Assembly (NCBI RefSeq): GCF_010731775.1
Contig: NZ_AP022590.1
Span: 4,092,001-4,156,000, forward strand
DNA: 64,000 nucleotides
Source: Mycobacterium mantenii
Lineage (GTDB): Bacteria; Actinomycetota; Actinomycetes; Mycobacteriales; Mycobacteriaceae
Direction: 5' to 3'
Numbering within the stretch: position 1 is the stretch's first letter; every line of letters begins with the position of its first letter. A program made the translations under genes and the position numbers. The notes below the pieces were generated by a model. It had not been told where the DNA came from, searched no databases, and worked only from the letters and a program-made list of their open reading frames with translations. Below are positions 25,503 through 37,003 of this stretch, piece after piece.

Positions 25503-26319
25503 GGCTCTGCGAGAACTGTCCGGCGCGTGGAACTTTCGCGACGTCTCCGACGGCGCGCCCGGGCTGCGGCCCGGGCGGCTGTTCCGGTCCGGCGAGTTGA
25601 GCCGCCTCGACGACCAGGGCCGCGCCACGCTGAGCGAGTTGGGCATCACCGACGTCGCCGATCTGCGCGCCAACCAGGAAGTCGCGCGGCGCGGTCCGGG
25701 ACTGGTTCCCCACGGCGTCGAGATCCATCGGCTCCCCCTGCCCGACCTCGGTGACGACGCGCCGAGCGACGACGACGCCCCGCACGAGCACGCATTCCGG
25801 CGGCTGTTCGAGGGCGACGCGAGCCAATCCGACGAAGAGGTCAATGAGGCCGCCATCCTGCACATGATCGACGAGTACCGGCAGTTCCCGACCCGCAACG
25901 GAGCGCAACGCGCTGTGCGGCAAGTCTTTTCGTTGCTGGCCGCCGGGCGTTCGGTGCTCACGCACTGCTTCGCGGGTAAGGACCGCACCGGCTTCGTGAT
26001 CGCCACAGTGCTGGAAGTGCTCGACGTCGATCGAGACACCATCGTCGCGGACTACCTGCGCAGCAACGCAGCGGTCCCCGAACTACGCGACCACATCTAC
26101 GAGATGATCCAGAAACGGTCTGACGTCGAATTGACCCCCGAGGTGGTCACATTCACCAAGGCCCGGCTGGGGGATGGAGTCCTGGGCGTACGTCCGGAGT
26201 ACCTGGACGCCGCGCGCCAAACGATCGACGAGCAATTCGGGTCGCTGCGCGCCTACCTGCGCGACGCGGGTGTCAGCGAGGCGGACGTGGAACGTCTGCG
26301 CAGCGAGCTGCTCGCCTGA
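25495..26319 (+). CDS. ptpB: Protein tyrosine/lipid phosphatase PtpB
   Basis: A 274-residue phosphatase of the MptpB family. The signature loop HCFAGKDRTG lies at 157-166, with Cys158 as nucleophile, Lys162 and Asp163 as the MptpB-type extras, and Arg164 for phosphate binding. The N-terminal motif is WNFRDVSDG and the region near DLRAN matches the family. In M. tuberculosis the enzyme is secreted without a classical signal and dephosphorylates phosphotyrosine and phosphoinositides of the host. No signal peptide is seen here either. Translation probably depends on fadE2 because of the overlap. Confidence 0.93.
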   Translation: MTEALRELSGAWNFRDVSDGAPGLRPGRLFRSGELSRLDDQGRATLSELGITDVADLRANQEVARRGPGLVPHGVEIHRLPLPDLGDDAPSDDDAPHEHAFRRLFEGDASQSDEEVNEAAILHMIDEYRQFPTRNGAQRAVRQVFSLLAAGRSVLTHCFAGKDRTGFVIATVLEVLDVDRDTIVADYLRSNAAVPELRDHIYEMIQKRSDVELTPEVVTFTKARLGDGVLGVRPEYLDAARQTIDEQFGSLRAYLRDAGVSEADVERLRSELLA

Positions 26320-26346
26320 CTCGCTGACCACCCGGTCGCAACTGGT

Positions 26347-27210
26347 TCACCCCAGCTTGAATTCGGCCTGCTTCGCCGCGGACAGGTCGGTGATCTCACC
26401 CCAATGCGCGGCGATGTCCTCCACCGTCGGCGGCTTGTCGTAGTTGACGCCCTTGTTCTGGAACAGCGCGACGCGCTGCACCTTGCCGCCGCCGACCACG
26501 AAAATCGAAGCGCTATTTGGGTTTTCCTCGGTGCACAGGTAGGCCACCACCGGTGCGACGTACTCGGGCGTCAGCTTTTCGAGCACCTCCTTGGGCAGGA
26601 TGTCCTCGGTCATCCGGGTCGCCGCGATCGGGGCGACGGCGTTGGCGTGGATGTTGTACTTTGCACCCTCGAGCGCCAGGCTGTTGATCAGACCGACCAG
26701 GCCGAGTTTGGCAGCGCCGTAGTTGGTCTGGCCGAAGTTGCCGAACAGGCCGCTGGTGGAGGTGGCGACGACCACCCGGCCGTAGCTCTGCTCACGGAAG
26801 TGCGGCCACGCTGCGCGGATGACGTTGTAGCCGCCGTAGAGGTGCACCTTGAGCACGGCGTCCCAGTTCTCGAAGGACATCTTGTGGAAGGTGCCGTCGC
26901 GCAGGATGCCGGCGTTGCTGACCACGCCGTGCACGGCGCCGAATTCGTCGAGCGCGGTTTTGACGATGTTCTCGGCGCCCTCGGACTCGGCGACGCTGTC
27001 GTAGTTGGCGACCGCCCGTCCGCCGGCGTCCTTGATCTCCTTGACGACCTCGTCGGCCATGTTGTGGCCGGCGCCGGTGCCGTCGCGTGAACCGCCGAGG
27101 TCGTTGACCACGACGCTGGCGCCTTCCTTGGCGAGGGTCAGGGCGTAGTCACGGCCCAGTCCTCCACCGGCTCCGGTGACGACGATGACGCGATCCTGCA
27201 CTCCGGGCAT
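26347..27210 (-). CDS. SDR oxidoreductase (Rv0148-like, hydroxyacyl dehydrogenase type)
   Basis: A 287-residue SDR like the dehydrogenase part of peroxisomal multifunctional enzyme 2. It starts MPGVQDRVIVVTGAGGGLGRDYALTL, with the signature NDLGGSRDGTG, followed by VSNAGILRDGTFHKMSFENWDAVLKVHL and the catalytic YGAAK. The length and the missing hydratase domain match M. tuberculosis Rv0148. Likely reaction: NAD(P)-dependent oxidation or reduction of a 3-hydroxyacyl/3-oxoacyl-CoA. It lies 58 bp downstream of the aldehyde dehydrogenase on the same strand. Confidence 0.9.
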   Translation of the reverse strand: MPGVQDRVIVVTGAGGGLGRDYALTLAKEGASVVVNDLGGSRDGTGAGHNMADEVVKEIKDAGGRAVANYDSVAESEGAENIVKTALDEFGAVHGVVSNAGILRDGTFHKMSFENWDAVLKVHLYGGYNVIRAAWPHFREQSYGRVVVATSTSGLFGNFGQTNYGAAKLGLVGLINSLALEGAKYNIHANAVAPIAATRMTEDILPKEVLEKLTPEYVAPVVAYLCTEENPNSASIFVVGGGKVQRVALFQNKGVNYDKPPTVEDIAAHWGEITDLSAAKQAEFKLG

Positions 27211-27268
27211 AAGTTTCCTCTCTGCTGTGAAAATCTCGGTCTGGCAACGGTTTCAGTGAAGCCAGGTG

Positions 27269-28699
27269 TCAGAACATCCGGCGGGCCATCTTGAAGGCCC
27301 GCTCGGTGTACGGAGGATAGATGAAGCTCGACAGATCGGGCCGAGTGGGTTTGGTCAGGACCGACTTGCGGTGGCTGAACTCATCGAAGCCCCACTTGCC
27401 GTGGTAGGCACCCATTCCTGACGCGCCGACGCCACCGAACGGCAGTTTGGCCGTCGACACCTGGAAGGCAACGTGGTTGACCAGCATGCCGCCGGCCGGC
27501 ACCTCTTTGATCACCCGCTCGCGGGTCTCGCGCCGCTTGGTGAACAAGTACGCCGACAGCGGCTTGGGCCGTGAGTTCACGAAACGTATTGCCTCGTCCA
27601 GGTTTTTGACGGTGATCACCGGCAGCACCGGACCGAAGATCTCGTTCTGCATCAGCGGGCCGTCCGGGTCGGGGTCCACCACGACGGCGGGCTGGATACG
27701 CAGGGTCGATGCGTCGCAGGCCCCGCCGACGATGACCTTGCCGTCGCCCCCGGACAGGTAAGAACTGATCCGGTCGAACTGACGCTGATTGACCACCCGC
27801 ATGCCGTCCGGCTTGTCGGAGGTGAATTTAGTGATGGCGGCGCCGATCTTGTTGACCAGGTCGTCGCGGATCGTGGCGTCCGCCAAGACGTAGTCGGGTG
27901 CGACGCAGGTCTGCCCGGCGTTGAGCAGTTTCATCCAGGCGATCCGCTTGGCCGCCACCTCCACGTCGGCGTCCGCCGCGACGATGACCGGACTCTTACC
28001 GCCGAGCTCCAGCGTGCAGGGGGTCAGGTGCGGCGCCGCGCCTTCGTAGACCTTGCGGCCGATCTCGGTGCCGCCGGTGAACAGCACGCGGTCCAGGCCC
28101 TGCGCGATCAGTTCCTGGCTCGTCGCGCCGTCGCCCTCGACCACCGTGATGGCGTCCGTGTCAAGGTATTTCGGCACCAGGTCGGCCATCAGGTGCGCGG
28201 ATGCCGGGGCGATTTCCGAGGGCTTGAGGATGACGGCGTTGCCCGCGGCGATCGCTCCGACCGCCGGACCCAGCGTTAGGTAGAACGGGTAATTCCAGGC
28301 GCCGATGATCAGCACGGTGCCGTAGGGCTCGTACTCCACCCAGCCGCGGCCCGGCAGCTGCGGCACCTCCAGCAGTTGGTATTTGCGCCGCGTCCACCTG
28401 CGCACCCGCTTGGCCGCGTACTTGGCCTCACCGGCGGTGGTGGCGATGTCGGCGATGTAGGCCTCGAAGGGGCTGCGGTCCAGGTCTTCGGCGAGAGCGG
28501 CGGCGATCGCGGCCTCGTTCTCCTCCATCAGCTTCACCAGTTGCAGCAGCTGGCGTTTGCGCCATTCGACGTCGCGGGTGCGTCCGGTGGCGAAGGTCTG
28601 GCGTAGCCGGGCGACCGTGGCGGCGATATCGGCGGGTGCGGTCCCGTTCGTCGAGTCCTTGGCGGGCGATGTCGTCGATGCAACCGATTCGGTGGTCAT
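27269..28699 (-). CDS. NAD(P)-dependent aldehyde dehydrogenase (Rv0147-like)
   Basis: A 476-residue class 3-like aldehyde dehydrogenase, which oxidises fatty or aromatic aldehydes to acids. Motifs in order: the PWN region in LIIGAWNYPFYLTLGP, GNAVILKPSEIAP, FTGGTEIGRKV, the general base Glu in LELGGKSP, the catalytic Cys in NAGQTCVAPDY, and EIFGPVLPV. The C-terminus has a hydrophobic SSFIYPPYTERAFKMARRMF tail, as in membrane-associated fatty aldehyde dehydrogenases. Two adjacent ATGs exist; the second (28697-28699) has the better spacing to AAGGA. Confidence 0.93.
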   Translation of the reverse strand: MTTESVASTTSPAKDSTNGTAPADIAATVARLRQTFATGRTRDVEWRKRQLLQLVKLMEENEAAIAAALAEDLDRSPFEAYIADIATTAGEAKYAAKRVRRWTRRKYQLLEVPQLPGRGWVEYEPYGTVLIIGAWNYPFYLTLGPAVGAIAAGNAVILKPSEIAPASAHLMADLVPKYLDTDAITVVEGDGATSQELIAQGLDRVLFTGGTEIGRKVYEGAAPHLTPCTLELGGKSPVIVAADADVEVAAKRIAWMKLLNAGQTCVAPDYVLADATIRDDLVNKIGAAITKFTSDKPDGMRVVNQRQFDRISSYLSGGDGKVIVGGACDASTLRIQPAVVVDPDPDGPLMQNEIFGPVLPVITVKNLDEAIRFVNSRPKPLSAYLFTKRRETRERVIKEVPAGGMLVNHVAFQVSTAKLPFGGVGASGMGAYHGKWGFDEFSHRKSVLTKPTRPDLSSFIYPPYTERAFKMARRMF

Positions 28700-28854
28700 C
28701 ATTGTCCTTCCCGAGCAGAGTCGCGCAGCGTGGCGGCCGCTCATCGGTGATAACCGCGATACTAACCATCCGGTTGGGAGAGCAGTGGGAAGGATCCGGC
28801 TCACCCCGGCAACGCCGAGACGGATCGCCCCGGAACCGGGGCGGGCCCGCGCGG

Positions 28855-30420
28855 TTACTTGACGCAGGGGACGTTGGCCGAGGTCATCTGGCTGAGGTCG
28901 GTCGGCGCGGGAGCGCGGTCGCCGGTTCCGGTGGCGGCCACGGCACTCACCTGCGCGGACCCGGACGGGTCGGGCGTCGCACCGGGGTGAGCCAGATAAT
29001 CCGCCGCGGGAAACCGCGCGCCTACCGTTAGCCGCACGGTGCCGGCGGCGACGGTATCGTTGGCCGCCGACCGCAGATGCAGCTGATCGGCCAGTGACTG
29101 CGCGGCCCGGTCGGCGCCAGGGCCGTACTCGATGATGCTGTCGTCGGCCGGGACCGCCGCGGTCGTGGCGCTGCCGCGGGTGAAGCCGCGGCCCGCGAAG
29201 GCCTCCTCGAGGGCGGCCGCGAGTCCGTCACGTGAGGTGGCGTTGACGACGTCGAGAATCGCCGGTTCGGCCAACGCGGGCGGTGCCTGGGTGGGCGGTG
29301 ATGCGGCCTCGAGCGCGACCGGTGTGTCCGACATGAAGCGCTCGTTGACGATGCGCCGGATGGTCGGAAGGTCGACCTGGTTGATGTCGGATCCGTTGGC
29401 GTCTTTGCCGAAGCCGGAAATCGGCAGGGTGTACAGCGACAGCGGCCGCTCGCTCAGTTGCGCGGCCCGCGAAGCGAATTCCATGATGTCCAGCCCGTCG
29501 TCGACGGCGACGTTGTCGCGGGCGACCTGCAGCAATTTGCGCAGCCCGCTCACGCTGGACAGCACGCCACCGCTGCGCGCCGCCTTGACCAACGACACCA
29601 GGAACGCCTGCTGCCGTCGCGTGCGGTCGAAATCGGTGAACGAGCCGTCGTTTTCATCGCGCCGCTGCCGGACGAACGCCATCGCGTCGGCGGCGTCGAT
29701 GCGCTGAACCCCCTGGTGGAAGTCGGCACCCGAGTAGCTGTCCCGCGTATCCGCGTTGAGGCACACGGTGATCGGTTCGACGGCCTTGGCTATCTGAAAG
29801 AACGCGCCCAGCGTGACCTCGACGAAGTGGTCGACCGAGATGCCCAGAAAGTCGTTGACGGCGCTGATTTCGGCCTTGCGGCCGGCCTCGCGGGCGGTCT
29901 GCTCGCGAGCCGTCAAATTGTTGGCGCCCGCCCCACCCGAGTTCCCGGCCGCCTGCGAATTCAGCGACTGCTGGTAAGCCAGGCCGTAGGCCTGCTTGAT
30001 CTTGCCGGCGCAGACAGACCCCGGGCAGCCCGGCAGGTCCGCGTAGTCGTCGCGCGGAATCGAAATCGCGGTGACCGGCCCGTCCCCGTCCGAAATATGC
30101 ACCACGATAAGGACATTGGCGTTGTAGCCGCCCGAGCTTTCGTCGCCGGCATGCAGCGCCTCGTAGATCTCTTGCGGCAGCGGCTTACCGTTCTGGTCCA
30201 ACCGGCTGTCCAACCCCATCAGCAGGATGTTCTGGTTGCCGTCCAGGGTTGTCGCCGCGTTCGGTAGCGCATGGGAAATGAAGATCTTGCCCAGTGCCGT
30301 GTGGTAACCCGTCCAGCCGATACCGGTGATGGCCATGACGAACGCCGAGGCGATGCCGGCGACCAGCCGGCCTTTCAACAGCACCCAGCGGCGCGACTGA
30401 TCGGATCCACCGCTGGCCAT
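28855..30420 (-). CDS. LytR-CpsA-Psr (LCP) family cell wall ligase
   Basis: A 521-residue LCP protein. An N-terminal membrane span (about 18-40) is followed by the LCP catalytic domain: NILLMGLDSR (Asp/Arg), AISIPRDDYADLPG, VEVTLGAFFQIAKAVEPITVCLN and DAADAMAFVRQRRDENDGSFTDFDRTRRQQ. A LytR_C domain follows in the last 150 residues (ILDVVNATSRDGLAAALEEAFAGRGF). LCP enzymes attach arabinogalactan to peptidoglycan at the outer face of the membrane. In M. tuberculosis Rv0146 and Rv0147 are adjacent, so this gene is extra at this site. Confidence 0.92.
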   Translation of the reverse strand: MASGGSDQSRRWVLLKGRLVAGIASAFVMAITGIGWTGYHTALGKIFISHALPNAATTLDGNQNILLMGLDSRLDQNGKPLPQEIYEALHAGDESSGGYNANVLIVVHISDGDGPVTAISIPRDDYADLPGCPGSVCAGKIKQAYGLAYQQSLNSQAAGNSGGAGANNLTAREQTAREAGRKAEISAVNDFLGISVDHFVEVTLGAFFQIAKAVEPITVCLNADTRDSYSGADFHQGVQRIDAADAMAFVRQRRDENDGSFTDFDRTRRQQAFLVSLVKAARSGGVLSSVSGLRKLLQVARDNVAVDDGLDIMEFASRAAQLSERPLSLYTLPISGFGKDANGSDINQVDLPTIRRIVNERFMSDTPVALEAASPPTQAPPALAEPAILDVVNATSRDGLAAALEEAFAGRGFTRGSATTAAVPADDSIIEYGPGADRAAQSLADQLHLRSAANDTVAAGTVRLTVGARFPAADYLAHPGATPDPSGSAQVSAVAATGTGDRAPAPTDLSQMTSANVPCVK

Positions 30421-30508
30421 AATGAGTGACCATTGTCCCCGATGACCAGGCGAATTCCCGGTAACCGCAGCCGCGAGCCAACGGTGAACGTGCCGCCGGC
30501 GTGTGCCG

Positions 30509-32418
<1,910 letters not shown>

Positions 32419-32494
32419 AACCCGACCATGGTACCGGGATAAGTTAGTTAGCCTATACGCTTTGTGCGCAACTTCACTGCGCCCCGAACCGCCC

Positions 32495-33130
32495 TTATCC
32501 CTCTGGGCGGAAGAGCGCGCCTTCCAGCAGTTGGCGCAGCATGCCGGTGACCGCCAGCATCGCGTCTTGGCCACGGATATACCCCGCGTACAGACCCACG
32601 CCGGAGATCACCACGAGCAGGGTTTCGACCAACGCCGAGGCATCGACGTCGGCGACGACCTCGCCGGACCGGATCGCGTCGTTGACGACGCGCGACAAAA
32701 ATTCCCGAGCCATCCGTACGGACTCATTTTCGGTTTTGCTCCATTCGGGGTGCCGCTGCGATTCAAGAACGCCACCGATAATGAATGCTGACCCCGCGGG
32801 ATTTTCCGAATTAGCTTTCACCGCCGCGGAGATGAACGCCGTCAGCCGCGCCACCAGCGTGGTTTCCCGGTCCGCCCGTTTAATGCCGGTCCCGATAATG
32901 AATTCATTTGTTTCGTCCAGCACTTCCTGATACAGCACCCGCTTGCTCGAGAAATAGTGATTGATCGCCGGGCGGGTGAGGTCGGCGCGCGCCGCGATGG
33001 CCTGGAAGGTCGCGCCGTCGTAGCCCCGCTCGCTGAATACCAAACGAGCCGCTTGGATGATCCGTCGGCGAGTCTCGTCGGCCTTCGCCGCAGGCGGGCG
33101 CCCGGGCCGGCGATTCCCCCGTGGAAGCAT
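32495..33130 (-). CDS. TetR-family regulator (Rv0144-like)
   Basis: A 211-residue TetR repressor. It begins with the basic tail [29 protein letters not shown], then the [32 protein letters not shown]. The ligand domain is C-terminal. It lies two bases after the pirin stop and 76 bp before the two methyltransferase genes, so it probably regulates them. The gap after it shows no obvious palindrome; the ATATAG dyad before pirin is a better candidate operator. Confidence 0.88.
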   Translation of the reverse strand: MLPRGNRRPGRPPAAKADETRRRIIQAARLVFSERGYDGATFQAIAARADLTRPAINHYFSSKRVLYQEVLDETNEFIIGTGIKRADRETTLVARLTAFISAAVKANSENPAGSAFIIGGVLESQRHPEWSKTENESVRMAREFLSRVVNDAIRSGEVVADVDASALVETLLVVISGVGLYAGYIRGQDAMLAVTGMLRQLLEGALFRPEG

Positions 33131-33132
33131 TG

Positions 33133-34125
33133 CTAAAGTGTGCCACCGCTGCGGTGCGGCATTAGCGCATTCGGCGGAATGGTGCCAAATCTCCCGGCCT
33201 GGTAGTCCTCTAGCGCCTCGATCAATTCCACGCGCGTGTTCATCACGAAAGGCCCGTAGTGGAATACCGGCTCACGAATCGGCCGACCGCCCAAAAGCAG
33301 CACATCAATGGCGGGGCGAACCGGCGCGTGATCCGAATCCGCGACCTGCCGGGCCCCCACGGTGATCCGATCACCGGGCCCCAGGACCGCTAACTGCCCT
33401 TCATGGATCGGATGGGCTACCGGACCGACGTACCCACTACCGGACAGCACATACACCAGCGCATTGAAGTCTCGCGGCCAGGGCATGTTGAGCCGGGCCC
33501 CGTTTTCGATCGTCGCGTGCGCGAGGGTGATCGGGGTGTGGGTGACACCGGGCCCGCGGTGTCCGGCGATCTCGCCGGCGATGATGCGGATCAGCGCCCC
33601 ACCGTCGTCGGATGCGAGCAACGCGACGTCGCCGCCCGCGAGGGCCTGATACCGCGGGGGCGCGAACTTGTCTTTCTTCGGCAGATTCACCCAGAGCTGG
33701 ACGCCGTGAAAGAGTCCTCCTCTGTCGACCAGTTCGGCCGGCGGCGTCTCGATGTGCAGGATCCCCGAGCCTGCCGTCATCCACTGCGTCGCACCGTCGG
33801 TGATCAGGCCGCCACCGCCGTGGGAGTCCTGGTGTGCGAACTTCCCGTCGAGCATGTAGGTCACGGTTTCGAAACCGCGGTGCGGATGCCAGTCGGTGCC
33901 CCGGGGCTCCCCCGGTGCGTATTCGACCGCACCCATCTGGTCCATGTGCACGAAGGGGTCGAGCGCGGCCGCGCTGACTCCCGCGAAAGCACGCACGACC
34001 GGGAAACCCTCGCCCTCGTACCCCCGCGGCCCGATCGTGATCGATCGGACCGGCCGTTCGGTGTCGGCGGGACCGGGACCGCTCACTCGTGGCAACGTCA
34101 GCGTGTTAGCCGTGACTGCAGGCAT
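33133..34125 (-). CDS. Pirin family protein
   Basis: A 330-residue bicupin of the pirin family. The N-terminal cupin holds the metal site: DPFVHMDQMG, DWHPHRGFETVTYMLDG (the His-x-His pair) and HQDSHGGGG, with WMTAGSGILHIE completing the set. The C-terminal cupin includes ALVYVLSGSGYVG. Pirins are iron proteins, and some oxidise flavonoids such as quercetin or sense redox state. The strong GGAGG before the ATG supports the start. It is the first gene of the operon with tetR and two methyltransferases. Confidence 0.92.
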   Translation of the reverse strand: MPAVTANTLTLPRVSGPGPADTERPVRSITIGPRGYEGEGFPVVRAFAGVSAAALDPFVHMDQMGAVEYAPGEPRGTDWHPHRGFETVTYMLDGKFAHQDSHGGGGLITDGATQWMTAGSGILHIETPPAELVDRGGLFHGVQLWVNLPKKDKFAPPRYQALAGGDVALLASDDGGALIRIIAGEIAGHRGPGVTHTPITLAHATIENGARLNMPWPRDFNALVYVLSGSGYVGPVAHPIHEGQLAVLGPGDRITVGARQVADSDHAPVRPAIDVLLLGGRPIREPVFHYGPFVMNTRVELIEALEDYQAGRFGTIPPNALMPHRSGGTL

Positions 34126-34136
34126 CTGGCCTCCTC

Positions 34137-34156
34137 ATATAGCGGATGGCCTATAT
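34137..34156. promoter_or_regulatory. Inverted repeat ATATAG-N8-CTATAT before pirin
   Basis: A perfect 6-bp inverted repeat with an 8-bp spacer, beginning 12 bp upstream of the pirin ATG, beside its ribosome-binding site. It lies in the divergent gap before the ClC gene. It is a candidate operator for the TetR encoded by the second gene of the operon, although AT-rich arms could also be part of a promoter. Confidence 0.4.
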
Positions 34157-34395
34157 AACTGGACTCGGGTCCACTTATTCCGCAACCTCGTCACATGCGG
34201 CTGCAGGCGGCGTCGTCGGCAGAGGACACGTTCGATCGGCCCCGGCCAGGACGGCCGCCGTGCGAACGATAGTTTGATAAGGCAATATTTGCCGAGGTAA
34301 ATATCGTCGTCGTGCCCGTCTCGCGATGTTCGATGCGGCGTCGCAATGACCTCGAACGCCGACGCGAGAAGGCCGCTGAGAAAGGTGACCGGGGG

Positions 34396-36357
34396 ATGGA
34401 GCAAAACAGGGCGGCGGCCAAACCGGCCCGGACGCGGCCGAGGGTGTCCAATGCCGTCGGGCAGGTCGCCAGCTGGGCGCGGGCGAACCGCCTCGGATTG
34501 TTCTGCGTGGCGATCGTGGTGGGGATCGGCGCCGGGCTCGGCGCTGCGGCATTCCGGTATCTGATCTTTGGCTTCACCTGGCTGGCAACCGGGCACGACG
34601 AGTTCGGCCAGCAGGGTTGGGTGGCCAGCGCTCACCTACCGTGGTTGGGGGTCGGGTTCTATGCGGTCATCCCCGTAATCGGCGGGTTGCTTTATGGGCC
34701 GCTGATCAACCGGTTCGCGCGAGAGGCGCGGGGCCACGGCGTGCCGGAAGTCATGATCGCGGTCGCAGAGAACGGCGGCCGCATCCGGCCTCAGGTGACA
34801 GTCGTCAAGGCGCTGGCCTCAGCGATGTGCATCGGCACCGGCGGCTCGGTTGGTCGGGAAGGACCGATCGTGCAGATTGGCGCCGCCCTGGCGTCGAGCT
34901 TGGGCCAATGGGTGCGGATGCCAGAGAACCGGCTCAGGGTGCTGGTGGCCTGCGGCGCCGCCGGCGGCATCTCGGCAACGTTCAACGCCCCGATCACCGG
35001 CGTGTTTTTCGCCGTCGAACTGATCCTGCGCGAACTCTCCGTCGAAGCGATATTCACCATCATGCTTTCGGCGATGGTGGCCGACGTGATAGCCCGCGTC
35101 TTCTTCGGCTCGGCCCCCTTCCTCACCCAGCTGCCGGAAGGCATCGAACTCAATCACATCGCCAACTATTTGTTGGTGGCGCTCCTCGCGGCGATCGCCG
35201 GGCTGCTCGGGATCGTCTTCAAGAACCTGCTGTACAAGACCGAGGACGTGTGCGACCGGCTATGGGGAAGCCGCCCGGACTGGGCGCGCCCGGCTGTCGG
35301 TGGAATCGTGCTGGGCCTACTGCTGCTCGCCGTGCCCCAGCTCTACGGGGTCGGCTACCCGGTCATGTATGCCGCTTTCGCCGGCCATTACGCCTTGTGG
35401 TTTCTGGTGATCCTCGCCGCCGGAAAGATGCTGGCGTGCAGCTTGACCATTGGGATCGGCGGCTCCGGCGGCGTATTCGCTCCGTCGTTGTTCGTGGGGG
35501 CCACGTCGGGCATGGCCTTCGGCCTCATCGTTCAGCACGTCATCGGCACGGCGGTCGGGCATCCGGCGCTCTACGCCATTGTCGGCATGGGCGCGGTGTT
35601 CGCTTCTGCTTCGCGGGCCCCGCTCACGGCACTGGCCAGCACTGTCGAGATGACCGGCGACTTCACCCTTACCCTGCCGGTCATGCTGGCCGTCGCCGTC
35701 GGCACCACCGTGTCGCGCGGTCTCTCCTACGGCACCATCTACACCGCCAAGCTGTTACGCCGGGGCATCGACATCGACCGGCCAACACCCACGCACGCCT
35801 TCGCCGGCCTGACGGTGGCTGACGCCATGCACCCGTTCGCCGCCCCACTCAACCTGACCGACCCGACGGGTGACGCGACGCATGACTGGACCGCACTGCT
35901 CGGCCCCGTGACCCGCGTCCGTGAACCTCAGGCGCTGTTTGCCAATGACAGCCTCGCCCAGGCCTTGCGTCAGCTCGTCCTCTACGGCCGCGACGGCTTA
36001 CCGGTGATCGACACCGACGCACGGCGCGTTCAGGGCTGGCTGACCAACCAGAACGTGCTGCGCGCAGTCGCTACCCACGTCACGGCCGACCCGGGGACAC
36101 CCGGCCCCGAACACGATCCGCGAAGTCAGCTCGACGGGTACTGCATCGTCGAGCACACCCTCACAGCCGATTCGGTAGCAGTCGGGCGCAACCTGGACGA
36201 TTTCGAATGGCCGGCGGGCCACGTCCCGGTATCCGTCGTGCACAATCGACGGCTCGTCGACGCGCAGCCCACCGTACGGCTTTCGGCAGGCGACCGGATC
36301 AATGTCCTCGTGCCCAAAAACGGTTCACGCGGCACCGAGTCGTCACCAGGACGGTAG
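34396..36357 (+). CDS. ClC-type chloride channel/transporter with C-terminal CBS region
   Basis: A membrane protein of about 653 residues. The ClC selectivity motifs are present: GTGGSVGREGP (with the gating Glu), then GSGGVFAPSLF, and FASASRAPLTAL. About ten or more hydrophobic helices span residues 35-440. The C-terminal 200 residues contain a CBS-like module (LTVADAMHPF ... DGLPVIDTDARRVQGWLTNQNVL) and a final TrkA-C-like strand set. I start at ATG 34396 because GGGGG precedes it; an upstream start at 34312 is possible. It matches Rv0143c by order. Confidence 0.9.
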   Translation: MEQNRAAAKPARTRPRVSNAVGQVASWARANRLGLFCVAIVVGIGAGLGAAAFRYLIFGFTWLATGHDEFGQQGWVASAHLPWLGVGFYAVIPVIGGLLYGPLINRFAREARGHGVPEVMIAVAENGGRIRPQVTVVKALASAMCIGTGGSVGREGPIVQIGAALASSLGQWVRMPENRLRVLVACGAAGGISATFNAPITGVFFAVELILRELSVEAIFTIMLSAMVADVIARVFFGSAPFLTQLPEGIELNHIANYLLVALLAAIAGLLGIVFKNLLYKTEDVCDRLWGSRPDWARPAVGGIVLGLLLLAVPQLYGVGYPVMYAAFAGHYALWFLVILAAGKMLACSLTIGIGGSGGVFAPSLFVGATSGMAFGLIVQHVIGTAVGHPALYAIVGMGAVFASASRAPLTALASTVEMTGDFTLTLPVMLAVAVGTTVSRGLSYGTIYTAKLLRRGIDIDRPTPTHAFAGLTVADAMHPFAAPLNLTDPTGDATHDWTALLGPVTRVREPQALFANDSLAQALRQLVLYGRDGLPVIDTDARRVQGWLTNQNVLRAVATHVTADPGTPGPEHDPRSQLDGYCIVEHTLTADSVAVGRNLDDFEWPAGHVPVSVVHNRRLVDAQPTVRLSAGDRINVLVPKNGSRGTESSPGR

Positions 36358-36367
36358 AACGCTGGCG

Positions 36368-36916
36368 TCAGGATTTGCCGCGAGCGCTACTGGCAGCATC
36401 CTTTTCGGTGCTCTTGCCCTTGTGCGCCAGCTCGCCGCCGGCGCTTTCCAGGTGCGCCCGGACGAACCATTGGAACTTCTCCAGCTGGCCCGCCTGGCCG
36501 ATCAACAGGTCCTGGGTGACCTGGTCGAGTTCGTCCGTCTCGTCGATGTATTGGCGGATGTCCTCGATGACGCCGTTGTAGACGAGGTCGAGCGCGGCCA
36601 GGTGCGCCTGGACCGTGTCGCGGCCGACTGAGTAGTCGTCCCAGGAACGGTCGTTGAGGATGGCGCCTGGCGTACCCTGCGGCGAAGCACCAAGGGCCGC
36701 AATGCGTTCGGCGACATCATCGGCAAACCCGCGGACTGCGTCCACTTGCGGGTCGATCATCTCGTGTACGCCGATGAAGTTGGGGCCGACCACGTTCCAG
36801 TGGATGTGCTTCAGCGTCAGATGAAGATCGTTGTAGGTGCTCAGTTGCTTTTGCAGCAGTTCGGTGAGCCGCACTGCCTGCTTGTCGGTCAATCCCGGAA
36901 TTGTGAACTGAGTCAT
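36368..36916 (-). CDS. dps: Dps DNA-protecting ferritin-like protein
   Basis: A 182-residue Dps very close to the Dps1 of M. smegmatis as I recall it: MTQFTIPGLTDKQ, LHLTLKHIHWNVVGPNFIGVHEMIDPQVD (ferroxidase His, Asp), WDDYSVGRDTVQAHL and KFQWFVRAHLESAGGELAHKG. Dps dodecamers store iron and coat DNA in stationary phase and oxidative stress. The C-terminal Lys/Ser/Ala tail fits the DNA-binding tail of Dps1. The ATG at 36914-36916 has AGGAA upstream. M. tuberculosis lacks Dps, which helps exclude that species. Confidence 0.94.
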   Translation of the reverse strand: MTQFTIPGLTDKQAVRLTELLQKQLSTYNDLHLTLKHIHWNVVGPNFIGVHEMIDPQVDAVRGFADDVAERIAALGASPQGTPGAILNDRSWDDYSVGRDTVQAHLAALDLVYNGVIEDIRQYIDETDELDQVTQDLLIGQAGQLEKFQWFVRAHLESAGGELAHKGKSTEKDAASSARGKS

Positions 36917-37003
36917 CGCTTGTTTCCTAGCTTCCTTCCATGGGGTTGGCACAAGTTACTTGCCTTATTGAGTACCCGATGGCCCAGTTGAAAAACGCGG
37001 CGA

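Noticed and set aside
24171..26042. Long minus-strand open frame opposite fadE2 and ptpB
   Set aside because: Antisense shadow of two well-defined genes with clear active-site motifs.
27211..27268. A sixth copy of the 26-bp motif near the aldehyde dehydrogenase stop
   Set aside because: TGACACCT is present on the minus strand, but the right half does not match at the fixed spacing.
32419..32494. AT-rich stretch resembling an iron-regulator (IdeR) box
   Set aside because: Only part of the consensus fits (GGCTAAC) and the two halves do not pair; the site lies between the tetR and methyltransferase genes without iron genes nearby.
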